Counted from the first letter of the stretch, positions 8,410 to 17,001 are shown. The stretch is DNA of 64,000 bases from Streptomyces hydrogenans (GCF_014656075.1 NZ_BNBS01000029.1:1-64000), one strand, 5' to 3'. A program made the numbers and translations. Notes: generated by a model from the sequence alone, not told the origin.

Positions 8410-10176
8410 CTACCACTCGTCGATGTCGCCGTACTTCCCCGGGTTCCGGGCACGGTCCACAGCCTGTGCACACGCCTCGACGAAGGCCGCCTCCACGGCG
8501 CCCTTGTCCGTGCCACGCACCTGAGCCTCGACCTCCTGGCCCGTGCTGGGGCGACGGGCCGTCCGCCAGGCCGAGGCGCGGTCGGTGTAGCGGTCGGTCT
8601 CGAAGTCCCAGGCCGGCACCGACCACTGCTCCGAGACCCCGGTCGCCGCGCGTTCCCCGCCGGGGAGGAACAGAGCTCGGGCGTGGAAGACCACGGCCCG
8701 CTCCGGTACACGGTCGCGGATGGCGCTCGCGCCGTCGGGGCCCTGGTGCTCCCAGCGCCAGCGGTCCCATTCTTCGACCTCGGCGGTGTGGTCGGGCCAA
8801 TCGGCGCGCCATCGTGCGACGACCTCGTCGGCGTGTTCGCGGTGGAGGAAGGGGACGCGCCGCTCGCCGAGGCAGGCGATGTGGATCGCCAGCTCGGCGG
8901 GGACGGGGCCCTGGCCGGCGTCCGGCGTGGGATTATCCGCAGCCTGGTCCGTGCCCCACAGGAGGCCGCCGACCTTGGCGGCGGTGTCCTTGAGAACGCG
9001 GCTGGTCAGGTGCTGGTAGCGGCGGCGCATCCGAGCGGACTTGCCGGGCTCCCAGCCCATGATGGCGTCGACGACCGCGTCGGAGACGCCGAGGATGAGC
9101 AGGACAGTCGCCGCGGTGTGGCGCGCGTCGTGAAGGCGGGCGTCGCGGACGCCTGCGGCTTTCAGGAGCTCCTTCCACTTGTGGTAGTCGGTGTTCGGGT
9201 TCAGAGGCTCGCCGGTGGGCGAGGTGAAGACGTACCCCTTCTCCGTCCAGAGGTCGCGGGCCGCGGTTCGCTCACGGGCCTGGTCCTCCTTGTGTCGGCG
9301 CAGGAGCTGGAGCAGCTCTTCGGGGACGCCGATGGGCCGTTGGCCCGCGCGGGACTTCGCGTTCTTCGTCTCGCGACGGGTGTTGATCTTCTGGGGGCAG
9401 TAGCCGGGCTTCCGGCCACAGCGGTCTCCGCAGCCGTGCTTATAGCGGGGCCGCAGCCGGCCACGGCGTACACGGATGACGCCGAGCTCGAAGTCGACGT
9501 CGTCCCACTGCATGCCGAGGACCTCGCCCTGGCGCAGGCCGAGGGCGAGCGCGATGACCCAGCGGGCGGTGTTGCGGTGCTTGGCGGCCTCGGCAAGGAG
9601 CCGCTGGACCTCTTCGACCGTGTACGGCTCGACCTCCTCCTCTTCGACCTTGGGTGCCTTGGCGATGGAGGCCGGGTTCGCGGTGAGGTGCTTGCGGCGC
9701 ACGGCCTCGTTCAGCGCCGTGCGGATCGTGCGGTGCGCCTGGTGGGCGGTGCCGGCGGCGCTCCCGTTGTCCTGCATCTTCTTGTAGAAGCGCTCCAGGT
9801 GTTCGGGTTCGAGTTTCTCCAGGCGGTGGGCTCCCAGGCCGGGGATGAGGTGGTGGTTCACCGCGACGCGGTAGCCGTCGATGGTGTTCTCCGAGACGTG
9901 CGCGGCGGCGATGTTCTCGACCCAGTGGGTGAGCCAGGTCTTCACGGTCCAGGACTGGCCGGCCTTGCGGACGGCGCCCTTGTCGCGCTGGCGCTCCAGC
10001 TCGCGGACGACCTTAGTTACCTCGGGTCGGGTCTTGCGGCTGACGTGGCGCCGGTCCGGGGTGCCGTCGTCCTTGACGCCGACGGTGACGCGGCCGTGCC
10101 ATCGGCCGTCCGTGCCGAGGTAGATGGACGAGGCACCGTTGGGCTGGCGAGACTTCGGTGCGGAGGCTCGCGTCAC
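8410..10176 (-). CDS. int: Tyrosine site-specific recombinase (integrase) with long C-terminal extension
   Basis: This protein integrates and excises the element at tRNA-Ser. It is 588 residues long: an N-terminal arm-binding region (about 15-65), a SAM-like core-binding domain (about 78-165), and the catalytic domain with R215 (ALGLRQGE), H349-xx-R352 (LHDARHTA), W375 and nucleophile Y387 (RRRYQHL). An insertion with four Cys (CGDRC...C, about 249-260) is common in Streptomyces integrases. About 165 residues after position 420 do not belong to the recombinase fold; a typical family member ends near 400. The GTG start overlaps the xis stop (GTGA), so the two are translationally coupled. Confidence 0.93.
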   Translation of the reverse strand: MTRASAPKSRQPNGASSIYLGTDGRWHGRVTVGVKDDGTPDRRHVSRKTRPEVTKVVRELERQRDKGAVRKAGQSWTVKTWLTHWVENIAAAHVSENTIDGYRVAVNHHLIPGLGAHRLEKLEPEHLERFYKKMQDNGSAAGTAHQAHRTIRTALNEAVRRKHLTANPASIAKAPKVEEEEVEPYTVEEVQRLLAEAAKHRNTARWVIALALGLRQGEVLGMQWDDVDFELGVIRVRRGRLRPRYKHGCGDRCGRKPGYCPQKINTRRETKNAKSRAGQRPIGVPEELLQLLRRHKEDQARERTAARDLWTEKGYVFTSPTGEPLNPNTDYHKWKELLKAAGVRDARLHDARHTAATVLLILGVSDAVVDAIMGWEPGKSARMRRRYQHLTSRVLKDTAAKVGGLLWGTDQAADNPTPDAGQGPVPAELAIHIACLGERRVPFLHREHADEVVARWRADWPDHTAEVEEWDRWRWEHQGPDGASAIRDRVPERAVVFHARALFLPGGERAATGVSEQWSVPAWDFETDRYTDRASAWRTARRPSTGQEVEAQVRGTDKGAVEAAFVEACAQAVDRARNPGKYGDIDEW

Positions 10177-10469
10177 GCGGCGGCCCCGAAGTCGGACGCC
10201 GACAGTCGGCGGGCCAGGAAGTCGTTCACCGCCTCCGCTGGGATGCGGCGCAAGCTGCCGATCTTGACGGAAGCGATCTCGCCGGACGAGACGTACTCGT
10301 ACAGCTTGGTGCGGCCGATGCCAATCCGGCGAGCTGCTTCGGTGACGGTGAGAGCGACCAGGGTCGTGTCGCCGGCGGATCGCCGCTCGACCATCAAGGT
10401 GCGCAGGGCGTCTTCGGGGACGTCCAGGAGCTGGGCTATCTGGGAAATGGGCAGAGCGGGCTGCGGCAT
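10173..10469 (-). CDS. xis: Excisionase-type helix-turn-helix protein
   Basis: A 98-residue DNA-binding protein. The HTH_17/MerR-like excisionase fold is clear (VTEAARRIGIGRTKLYEYVS, then GSLRRIPAEAVNDFLAR). It probably acts as directionality factor for the integrase and is co-transcribed with it (4-bp overlap). The ribosome binding site ggaggag lies close to the ATG. An N-terminal part of about 30 residues precedes the HTH. The upstream region carries the 18-bp site shared with the replication ATPase promoter. Confidence 0.88.
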   Translation of the reverse strand: MPQPALPISQIAQLLDVPEDALRTLMVERRSAGDTTLVALTVTEAARRIGIGRTKLYEYVSSGEIASVKIGSLRRIPAEAVNDFLARRLSASDFGAAA

Positions 10470-10537
10470 GGGGTACTCCTCCCGCCGGCATCGCGGCGTC
10501 GCGGGAGCGGCAACTCCCGTCGGCCTGGCCGGTGGCG

Positions 10538-10555
10538 TCGTTCAGGGATGGATGG
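10538..10555 (-). promoter_or_regulatory. 18-bp operator-like site upstream of xis
   Basis: On the minus strand this reads ccatccatccctgaacga, identical to 11382-11399 on the plus strand. Each copy faces its downstream gene (xis here, the ATPase there) at a similar distance (69 and 57 nt). Weaker similarity continues for about 60 nt towards each gene (accgg, ggccg, ttgccgc and gccgg blocks). Confidence 0.6.
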
Positions 10556-10638
10556 GTCGGCGGTTGATCGTCGGCGACGGAGGTCGCCGCACATAGGGGT
10601 TCTCGGCGTTCGTAGCGCCGTGAGGGGGCAGCGGCCGA

Positions 10639-11178
10639 CTATTCGCCGGTGGGTGGCTGCCCCTGGTTTCGCAGGTGCGCCCGCGATGGGTGCAGGCTCC
10701 TCTGCAGGGCCCGTTCTTCGAGGCGGAGGAGTTCGTCGACCTGTCCTCTCTGCTCGGGTCCCTTGTCCCCGTATGCATTGAGTTCCATGTCGATCTCGTG
10801 CAGGTGCATCTGGTTCCGGTCGATCGCCGCTCGCAGTTGGTGGTACTCGCGCGTCATCTGGACGTACTCACGGGCAAGCTCGCGAATGCGGGGCGTGGCC
10901 AGCTCTCCTGGCGGCCCCGTCAGGTCCTGCATGGTGATGTCGAAGACCTTGCAGAAGCCGAGCGCCTCGTCGAGGTTGACCCTGCGACGGGGCTTGCCGC
11001 TCTCGATGCGCCAGATCGCCGACTGGTTGATCGGATGGCCGACGGCGGCCATCTCCTCGGCGAGCTTCACCGTGCTCCAACCGCGGACCTCGCGCTCCAG
11101 CTTGATGCGTGCGGCGACGTGCTCCTCCGGCATCGGACGACCGGGGCCGGCGCGCTCCGCACCTTCCTCACCGCTCAC
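10639..11178 (-). CDS. HTH (XRE-type) regulator of the element
   Basis: 179 residues with an N-terminal XRE helix-turn-helix (about 15-75: WSTVKLAEEM...NQSAIWRIESGKPRRRVNLDEAL) and a C-terminal helical, probably coiled-coil segment (about 95-170). The GTG at 11178 is chosen because aagggagg precedes it by 5 nt; a GTG two codons earlier overlaps that site. It sits between the xis-int unit and the divergent replication ATPase, both of which carry the same upstream 18-bp site. It is therefore the likely controller of excision and replication, like the repressors of other actinobacterial integrative elements. The target is inferred. Confidence 0.85.
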   Translation of the reverse strand: MSGEEGAERAGPGRPMPEEHVAARIKLEREVRGWSTVKLAEEMAAVGHPINQSAIWRIESGKPRRRVNLDEALGFCKVFDITMQDLTGPPGELATPRIRELAREYVQMTREYHQLRAAIDRNQMHLHEIDMELNAYGDKGPEQRGQVDELLRLEERALQRSLHPSRAHLRNQGQPPTGE

Positions 11179-11330
11179 TCGCACCTCCCTTCACGCGACA
11201 ACGGGTCCACTGGGGCCAGCATCCACAACTAAACATCGTTGCGGAGTGAAATGCAAGGCGTTGCGCTGCCGAAAATCTCGGCTATGGTCGTAGTCCGCCG
11301 TACAGCGGTGGACGGATCCGCACACGCAAG

Positions 11331-11359
11331 CGGCCCCGGTGCTACGAACACCGGGGCCG
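11331..11359 (+). terminator. Strong hairpin in the ATPase leader
   Basis: A perfect 11-bp stem (cggccccggtg) with a 7-nt loop, between the candidate plus-strand promoter and the operator-like site. No coding gene ends here. Confidence 0.6.
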
Positions 11360-11381
11360 AAGTAGAGGCTCCACCGCACAA

Positions 11382-11399
11382 CCATCCATCCCTGAACGA
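11382..11399 (+). promoter_or_regulatory. 18-bp operator-like site upstream of the replication ATPase
   Basis: ccatccatccctgaacga, the second copy of the site found upstream of xis and in the same orientation relative to its gene. See 10538-10555. Confidence 0.6.
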
Positions 11400-11455
11400 T
11401 CGAAACCGGAGGCCGGGGTTGCCGCCCCGTAATGGCCTGCCGGATGAGGAGCTCC

Positions 11456-12973
11456 GTGACCCAGGGTACGACCCTGCCATCCCAGACGCCATCCCGCTTC
11501 GACGAAGGTCCCACCCCGACGGAACCTCCGTTCAACCTGGACGCCGAGCGCGCGGTCCTTGGCGCCTGCATGCACAAAGCCGACGTCATCGACGCGGTCC
11601 GGCCCGTCCTCGGCGACGACGCCTTCTACCGGCCCGCGCACGAGACCATCTGGCGCGCGCTCCTCACCCAGCACCGCGAGGACAAGCCGACCGACCCGAT
11701 CGTCCTCACCGAACTGCTGCAGCAGCAAGGCGATCTGCAACGGGTCGGCGGTCCCACCTATGTGTTCCAGCTCGCCGACGCGCCCTACGGCACCGGCAGC
11801 GCCGAGCACCACGCGGAGATCGTCCGCGCGAAGGCCGACCTACGCCGCCTGATGACCTCCGCTGTACGGACCCTCCAGCGGGCCCAGGAACCCGGCGCTG
11901 ATCCCGAGGCAATCCGCAGCGAGGTCGAAGCGGAGGTACGCGCCGAACGCGAGCGCGCACTCGCCTCGGGACAGGGACGGCTGTCCCGCTTCGCCACCAA
12001 CGGATGGTCGTTCGTCAAAGAGAGCGGCGCGGACACCGAGCCTCTGTGGGGCACCCGCGAGAAGACCGTCTGGGCCTCCGGCGAGAGCCTGATGATCGTC
12101 GGCGCTCCGGGCGTCGGCAAGACGACCCTGGCCCATCAGGTGATCTTTGCCCGCATCGGCCTGCAGGAGACCGTCCTGGAGATGCCCGTCGCCCCCAGCA
12201 GGCGCGTGCTCTACCTGGCGATGGACCGCCCCAAGCAGATCGCCAAGGCCATGGCCCGCCGCGTCTTCCCCACCGACGAGAAGATCCTGCGCGAGCGGCT
12301 CGTGGTCTGGGAAGGTCCGCTGCCCGCCACCCTCGACAAGGAACCCGACCTCCTCGCCGACCTCGCCGCCGCCCACCAGGCCGACACCATCGTGATCGAC
12401 AGCCTCAAGGACGCGGTCAGCACGATGGTCGACGACAGCCTCGCGGTCGCCTTCCACAACGCCCGCATGCGCGCCATTCGCAACGGCGTGGAGATCATGG
12501 AGCTGCACCACCAGCGGAAGGCCACCGCCGACGCGCCGCGCGGCCAGCGCCCCACCCTGGACCAGGTCTATGGCTCCACCTGGTTCACCTCCGGCGCGGG
12601 CAGCGTCCTGTTCGTCACCGGCCGGGCAGGCGACCCCGCCGTCACCCTGCACCACCTCAAGACCTCCACCGGTGAAGCCGGCCCCCTGGACGTCACCCAC
12701 GACCACGTACGCGGCACCACCACCGTCGACCCCACCAAGGACCCCGCCGCCCTACTGCGCAATGCCCCTAACGGGATGAGCGCACGAGAGCTGGCGGCCA
12801 TCCTCATCGGCGGCGACCCCGAACGCGCCGACATCGAGAAGGCACGACGCCACCTCAGCCGCCTCGTCGACGACGGCCTGGCCACCAAGGCCGACGGCAT
12901 GGCCGGAGGGGCCGGAGGCGGCCAGCAGGCCCGCTACTACGCCTCCGCCCGCCACCTCACCGCCGTCGGCTGA
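11456..12973 (+). CDS. DnaB/RepA-like replication ATPase of the element
   Basis: 505 residues. Region 25-140 resembles the DnaB helicase N-terminal domain (FNLDAERAVLGACMH...). It is followed by a RecA-type ATPase with Walker A GAPGVGKTT (216-224) and Walker B TIVIDS (D315), like RepA/AAA_25 helicases. The C-terminus (about 430-500) looks like a winged helix. It probably loads at, or unwinds, the candidate origin just downstream, giving transient replication of the excised circle. GTG 11456 is chosen for its gaggag ribosome binding site 4 nt upstream; in-frame ATGs at 11432 and 11444 are less well placed. Confidence 0.82.
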   Translation: MTQGTTLPSQTPSRFDEGPTPTEPPFNLDAERAVLGACMHKADVIDAVRPVLGDDAFYRPAHETIWRALLTQHREDKPTDPIVLTELLQQQGDLQRVGGPTYVFQLADAPYGTGSAEHHAEIVRAKADLRRLMTSAVRTLQRAQEPGADPEAIRSEVEAEVRAERERALASGQGRLSRFATNGWSFVKESGADTEPLWGTREKTVWASGESLMIVGAPGVGKTTLAHQVIFARIGLQETVLEMPVAPSRRVLYLAMDRPKQIAKAMARRVFPTDEKILRERLVVWEGPLPATLDKEPDLLADLAAAHQADTIVIDSLKDAVSTMVDDSLAVAFHNARMRAIRNGVEIMELHHQRKATADAPRGQRPTLDQVYGSTWFTSGAGSVLFVTGRAGDPAVTLHHLKTSTGEAGPLDVTHDHVRGTTTVDPTKDPAALLRNAPNGMSARELAAILIGGDPERADIEKARRHLSRLVDDGLATKADGMAGGAGGGQQARYYASARHLTAVG

Positions 12974-12994
12974 GCCCCGCACCGACCCCTGAAA

Positions 12995-13193
12995 GCGTTC
13001 ACGCGACCGTACACGCGGCCCTCGTGCCCGCAGACCGCCGTGAACCGCTCACAGCGCACACGCTCACCGAAAAACCGCAGGTAGAGCGATCACACGACCG
13101 TCCACGCCGTACACGCACCCAAGCGATCACGCGCGGGGCCCCCTTTAGAAGGGGGCCCGCGTGTACGCCCCCTCCGTGAACGCCGTGATCGCC
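12995..13193. other. Iteron-like repeat cluster with central hairpin (candidate origin)
   Basis: No gene. A 24-bp unit, gcgttcacgcgaccgtacac plus gcgg (12995-13018), recurs with 20/24 matches at 13086-13109. Further short units (gtacacgc, gatcacgc) follow in direct orientation up to about 13136. The same units appear inverted from 13158 to 13193 (gtgtacgc, gtgaacgcc, gtgatcgcc). Between direct and inverted sets is a perfect 10-bp hairpin, gggccccctt/aagggggccc, with a 3-nt loop (13136-13158). The position after the replication ATPase and before the mob genes fits oriV, or possibly oriT. Confidence 0.5.
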
Positions 13194-13222
13194 TCCTCGC
13201 TCTCCCCGGAGTAGCCCCGTAC

Positions 13223-14557
13223 ATGCCCCCTGCCGTAACCGACATGCTCGCCACCGCTTCGCTCCCGCTCGCTGATGGCCCGCTCCTGCCCGTGGCCGTC
13301 TTGGCCGTTGCCGCCGGCGCACTGCTCGCGGGCCTGAGGCCGCGACGCCACCAACACCGCACCCACGAGCGAAAGCCGCGCATCTCGGCCGCCGTCGTCA
13401 CAGCGACTGTGGCGGCGCTCGTGTGCACCGCCTACAGCGCGGACACCAGCTGGCGGTTCGCCGCCCACTATCTCGACATGCGCAACACCGCCGAGCGCAC
13501 CGCGATGTTCGCCGCTGCGGAGCTCGCCCTGTTCTCGATGGCCCTGATGGCCCGCCAGAACCTGCACGGGCCGAGGCAGGCAGCGGGCCTGCCCGGAGTC
13601 CTGGTCTGGGTGATCACCGCCATGCAGACCATCCCCGCCTACGCTGAGGCCGGCCCCGTCGGCGGCACCGTGCGCGCCTTCACCGGCCCCGTGATGGCCG
13701 CCGTGCTGTGGCACCTGGCCATGGGCATCGAACTGCGACAGCGGACCCCCGATGCCGCCTCGCGCGGACTCGCAGCCGTCCTCACACGGCAGGCCCGCGA
13801 GCGGCTGCTCGCCCGCCTGGGGATCGTCCAGCAGGACCAGGGAGCCGCCGAAATCATCCGCGACCGGGCCACGCACCGGGCCGTCGCCCTGGCTGCCCGC
13901 CTCGCCGAGATGACGCCCGGGCAGCGGACCGGACGGGCGGGCCAGCGCACCGTGCGCCGTCTGTCCAAGGCCCTCGCCCGCTCCGGCATCGACGCCGACC
14001 CGCTCCGCAACGAGCAGCTGCTGCGCAAGCTCGCCACCCGCCGCCAAGCAGCCGCCCTGGCCACCATCGGCCTGCCCGAGCGCTGGGCCCCGCCCGCCGG
14101 GCAGCCCGTCAGCCCGCGCGCAGCACAGCCCGACCGCTCCCGGGCAGACGGCGACGGGCGGGCGGGTGGAGACGAGCGGGCAGAAGACCGCGCCCGCCCG
14201 CACCCATCAGATCCGGGCGACGAGGAACCCCGCCCGGGCGCCCGCCCGCGATCTGCCCGCCCGAATCGGGCGGCCCGCCCACAAGAGGCCGTTCCACCAT
14301 CCACGGGCAGCGGCTCACCCACCCCACCGGCCAAGCGCCCCACGCCGAAGCCGAAGCGGTCCGGTCGCAAGTCCAGTGCCTCCGACGAAGTCATCTTCCA
14401 GTTCGCCCGCCGCATGTACGAGGAGACCGGCAGCGTCGGACGCGACCGAGTGGAGGACGCCGTGCGCGACGCCGGCTACAGCGTCGCCAGCAACGACGCA
14501 GGCCGAGTCGTCCGCGAATTCAAGGACCAACTCGGGGCCACGCGCACAGGCGCCTGA
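13223..14557 (+). CDS. Membrane protein of the transfer region (SpdB/DUF2637-like)
   Basis: 444 residues. The first 170 contain about five hydrophobic segments (near 20-38, 52-72, 92-110, 123-140 and 148-166), including a SWRFAAHYLDM loop reminiscent of actinobacterial DUF2637/Spd spread proteins. A charged middle and a long Pro/Arg/Ala-rich linker (about 285-380) follow. The C-terminal 60 residues (ASDEVIFQFARRMYEETGSV...) look like a small folded DNA-binding-type domain also found in replication proteins. It lies just upstream of mobC and the relaxase. A role in plasmid-type spread or in anchoring is inferred from position and topology. Confidence 0.55.
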   Translation: MPPAVTDMLATASLPLADGPLLPVAVLAVAAGALLAGLRPRRHQHRTHERKPRISAAVVTATVAALVCTAYSADTSWRFAAHYLDMRNTAERTAMFAAAELALFSMALMARQNLHGPRQAAGLPGVLVWVITAMQTIPAYAEAGPVGGTVRAFTGPVMAAVLWHLAMGIELRQRTPDAASRGLAAVLTRQARERLLARLGIVQQDQGAAEIIRDRATHRAVALAARLAEMTPGQRTGRAGQRTVRRLSKALARSGIDADPLRNEQLLRKLATRRQAAALATIGLPERWAPPAGQPVSPRAAQPDRSRADGDGRAGGDERAEDRARPHPSDPGDEEPRPGARPRSARPNRAARPQEAVPPSTGSGSPTPPAKRPTPKPKRSGRKSSASDEVIFQFARRMYEETGSVGRDRVEDAVRDAGYSVASNDAGRVVREFKDQLGATRTGA

Positions 14558-14608
14558 TCCCCGAAACCGCAATTACTCGCCGCAGCGATGGCCTGAGACG
14601 GAGATCCA

Positions 14609-15226
14609 GTGCACGACGCCCACCACGAACCCGCCACTCCCCAGCAGCAGCCGACCACCACCCCAGCACCAGACGGAGCAAGTTGTACCGGGAGCAATGC
14701 TCCCGGAGTTCCCGCCCCAGGGGTGGCGGGAGCAGCCCTGCGCCAGGGGGCGCCGGACCGGCAGGCAGCGACCGAGGGCGGACCGCAGCCTGGAGGGGAC
14801 CGGCAGGCCGAGCCCCTTTCGCGGCGGCGTCAGCGTGCCCGTCAGCCGAAGCCCCGCAAGCGCCTGCGCCAGCCCAGCTGCCGCATGAACGAAGCCGAAT
14901 ACAAGCGCTTCACCGAAGCAGCCGCCCAGTGCCAGATGACCAACGCCTCCTTCCTCGCCTACGCCGTCGACAAGGCCACCCGCGACCTGACCCTCACCGC
15001 CGCCGAGATCGCAACCGAACGGGAAGTCATCGGCGAGCTGTTCGCCGCGCGCCGGCACCTGGGCCGGATCCACGGCCTGTTCAACCAGGTTGCCAAAGCT
15101 CTCAACTCCGGCGCCGACGCACCCCACCTCGGCGCCGCCGCCGGGGCCGTCCTGAGCGCGGCCCGTCGCATGGAGGAGGCCACCGATGCCCTGCTCGCCC
15201 ACCGGGACGGCGGTGCCGCTGCGTGA
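14609..15226 (+). CDS. mobC: MobC-like relaxosome accessory protein
   Basis: 205 residues, GTG start. The first 85 residues are low-complexity and basic. The rest (about 88-200) is a ribbon-helix-helix/MobC-type domain: RMNEAEYKRFTEAAAQCQMT..SFLAYAVDKATRDL, then a helix with RRHLGRIHGLFNQVAKALN, a hallmark of the MobC family. It binds oriT and assists nicking by the relaxase encoded immediately downstream (GTGA, 4-bp overlap). Confidence 0.82.
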   Translation: MHDAHHEPATPQQQPTTTPAPDGASCTGSNAPGVPAPGVAGAALRQGAPDRQAATEGGPQPGGDRQAEPLSRRRQRARQPKPRKRLRQPSCRMNEAEYKRFTEAAAQCQMTNASFLAYAVDKATRDLTLTAAEIATEREVIGELFAARRHLGRIHGLFNQVAKALNSGADAPHLGAAAGAVLSAARRMEEATDALLAHRDGGAAA

Positions 15227-16941
15227 TCCCCCGCATTCACAAGCGCGGCGGCGCGACGATCGGTCTGATCCGCTACCTGTACGGCCCCGGCTCCCACGAG
15301 GAGCACATCGACCCGCACCTGGTCGCCGCCTTCGACCCGCTCACCCCCGACCCCGGCCGCGACCCGCAGGCCACCTACGGGCAGCTACAGCGGCTGCTCG
15401 ACCAGCCCGTCGACGCCCTGCCCGCCGACCGGCGCCCCGAGAAGCACGTGTGGCACCTGTCCGTACGTGCCAGCCCCGAAGACCCCATCCTGTCCGACGA
15501 CGACTGGGCCGCCATCGCCCGCCGCATGGTCGCCGCCACCGGCATCGCCCCCGACGGCGACGACGCCGCCTGCCGGTGGGCGGCCGTCCGGCACGCCGAC
15601 GACCACATCCACATCATCGCCACCCTGGTCCGCGAGGACGGCCGACGGCCCCGCCTACACAACGAGACCCGCCGCGCCCAGGCCGAGGCCCGCCTCATCG
15701 AAGCGGACTACGGCCTGCGCCGGGTCACGCCGGGCGATGGCACCGCCGCGAAGCGCCCCACCAGCGCCGAGCGCCACAAGGCCGACCGCCGTGGCCGGCA
15801 GCGCACCCCGCGCGAGGAACTGCGCGAGGCGGTCCGCCGCTCGGTGGCCGGCGCGGCGAGCGAGGAGGAGTTCTTCGACCGCCTCGCCGCGGCCGGTCTG
15901 CTCATCCGGCGCCGCGTCGCGCCGTCGGGCGACACCCTCGGCTACACCGTCGCCCTCCCCGGCGACCGCAACGCCAAGGGCGAGCCCGTCTTCTACTCCG
16001 GCTCCAAGCTCGCCCCGGACCTCTCCCTGCCCCGCATCCGCGAACGCTGGACCCAGAACCCGGACAACGCCACCCAGCAGCCGACCCAGCCGTCGGTGAC
16101 CGGGCCCGCCTCCGCACGTCGGCGCGCCACCACCGCCGCCTGGCAGGCACTGCTCGTCATCGACCACAGCGACGACGACGTCATCGCCGCGCAGATCGCA
16201 GCCACCGGCGAAGTCCTCGACGCCCTCGCCCAGACTTCCGCCGCCCACACCCGCAACGAACTCCATTCAGCATCCACCTCGTTCGAACGCGCTTCCCGAT
16301 CCCACATCCGCGCCGCACGCGGCCACGACAGCGCCCTGCGCCGAGCCGCCCGCGACCTCGTCCGCAGCGGCCCGGCCCTCGGCCGAGGCGAGGACGGCGC
16401 TACCACGGCCATGGCGCTCGACATGCTGTTCTTCCTGATCACCGCCGCCGCACACTGGCACGCCAAGAAGCAGCACGCCCAGCAGGCCGAAGCCGCCCAC
16501 CGGGCCGCCGAACACCTGCGTGCCGCCTACCAGGCCGCCTCCACCCAGCCCTTGGCACTGCTCCACCAGCGGGGCGCTCGCCTGGCCCCATCCTGGCAAC
16601 GCCACCACGCCACCGCCGTACGCCAGACCCTGCCCGAACTGGCCGACCGAATCCTCGCCGAACCCGGCTGGCCCGCCCTCGCAGCCACCCTCGCCGAGAC
16701 GCAGAGCGCCGGCCACAACCCCACCACCCTGCTCACACAGGCTGCCGCCCAACGGGAACTGGACACGGCGGAACGCATGAGCGACGTACTTGTGTGGCGG
16801 CTACGCCGGATGGCCAACCTCCCTGCGGATCCCCAGAACGCCCAGGGCCAGCGCGCCACCGGCAAGCACGTGGTCGCCTCGCCGGGACGGACCGCGCAAA
16901 CCGGGACCAGGCCCGCGAATGGTTCCCCACGACGACGCTGA
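15223..16941 (+). CDS. mobA: Relaxase (MOBP/VirD2-like nickase)
   Basis: 572 residues. It initiates conjugative mobilization by nicking oriT. The N-terminal relaxase domain (about 1-260) has candidate catalytic Tyr in RYLYGPG (18, 20) and the metal-binding motif H124-ADD-H128-I-H130 in RHADDHIHII. The C-terminal half is helical and not recognised. The GTG start is set by the 4-bp overlap with mobC and by the relaxase fold beginning at once (IPRIHKRGGATIGLIRYLYG). The open frame extends far upstream, but that part is antisense-like translation of other genes. Confidence 0.88.
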   Translation: MIPRIHKRGGATIGLIRYLYGPGSHEEHIDPHLVAAFDPLTPDPGRDPQATYGQLQRLLDQPVDALPADRRPEKHVWHLSVRASPEDPILSDDDWAAIARRMVAATGIAPDGDDAACRWAAVRHADDHIHIIATLVREDGRRPRLHNETRRAQAEARLIEADYGLRRVTPGDGTAAKRPTSAERHKADRRGRQRTPREELREAVRRSVAGAASEEEFFDRLAAAGLLIRRRVAPSGDTLGYTVALPGDRNAKGEPVFYSGSKLAPDLSLPRIRERWTQNPDNATQQPTQPSVTGPASARRRATTAAWQALLVIDHSDDDVIAAQIAATGEVLDALAQTSAAHTRNELHSASTSFERASRSHIRAARGHDSALRRAARDLVRSGPALGRGEDGATTAMALDMLFFLITAAAHWHAKKQHAQQAEAAHRAAEHLRAAYQAASTQPLALLHQRGARLAPSWQRHHATAVRQTLPELADRILAEPGWPALAATLAETQSAGHNPTTLLTQAAAQRELDTAERMSDVLVWRLRRMANLPADPQNAQGQRATGKHVVASPGRTAQTGTRPANGSPRRR

Positions 16942-16974
16942 ACCGCGAAAACCGAGCCGCAAAAGGTAACCGAC

Positions 16975-17001
16975 AATCCCCGGTTAGGCTAACCGGGGAT
17001 T
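16975..17001 (+). terminator. Hairpin terminator after the relaxase
   Basis: A perfect 12-bp stem (aatccccggtta) with a 3-nt loop, 33 nt after the relaxase stop. It closes the mob transcription unit. Confidence 0.75.

Larger units (their letters stand above)
11179..11455. promoter_or_regulatory. Divergent control region between regulator and replication ATPase
   Basis: The plus strand has a candidate promoter TTGCGC-16 nt-TATGGT (about 11260-11287), followed 43 nt later by a strong hairpin (11331-11359), the 18-bp operator-like site and the ATPase ribosome binding site (gaggag, 11446-11451). The minus strand has TTGCAT-17 nt-TTTAGT, a possible promoter for the regulator. The hairpin inside the leader could be an attenuator or end a short RNA of about 65 nt. 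Confidence 0.45.

Noticed and set aside
10177..10491. A longer integrase starting near 10491
   Set aside because: That extension covers xis in another frame; the GTGA overlap with the xis stop gives a natural start.
8683..10596. Large plus-strand open frame opposite the integrase
   Set aside because: It is the complementary strand of int with typical Gly/Ala/Val/Leu-rich antisense translation and no domain.
12995..13193. CRISPR array
   Set aside because: Units are degenerate, short and inverted around a hairpin; there are no regular spacers and no cas genes. No CRISPR was seen anywhere in the window.
13708..15222. A ~1077-residue relaxase beginning at 13708
   Set aside because: The upstream part is a biased Arg/Pro translation in a shifted frame of the membrane protein and mobC; the relaxase fold starts at the GTG overlapping mobC.
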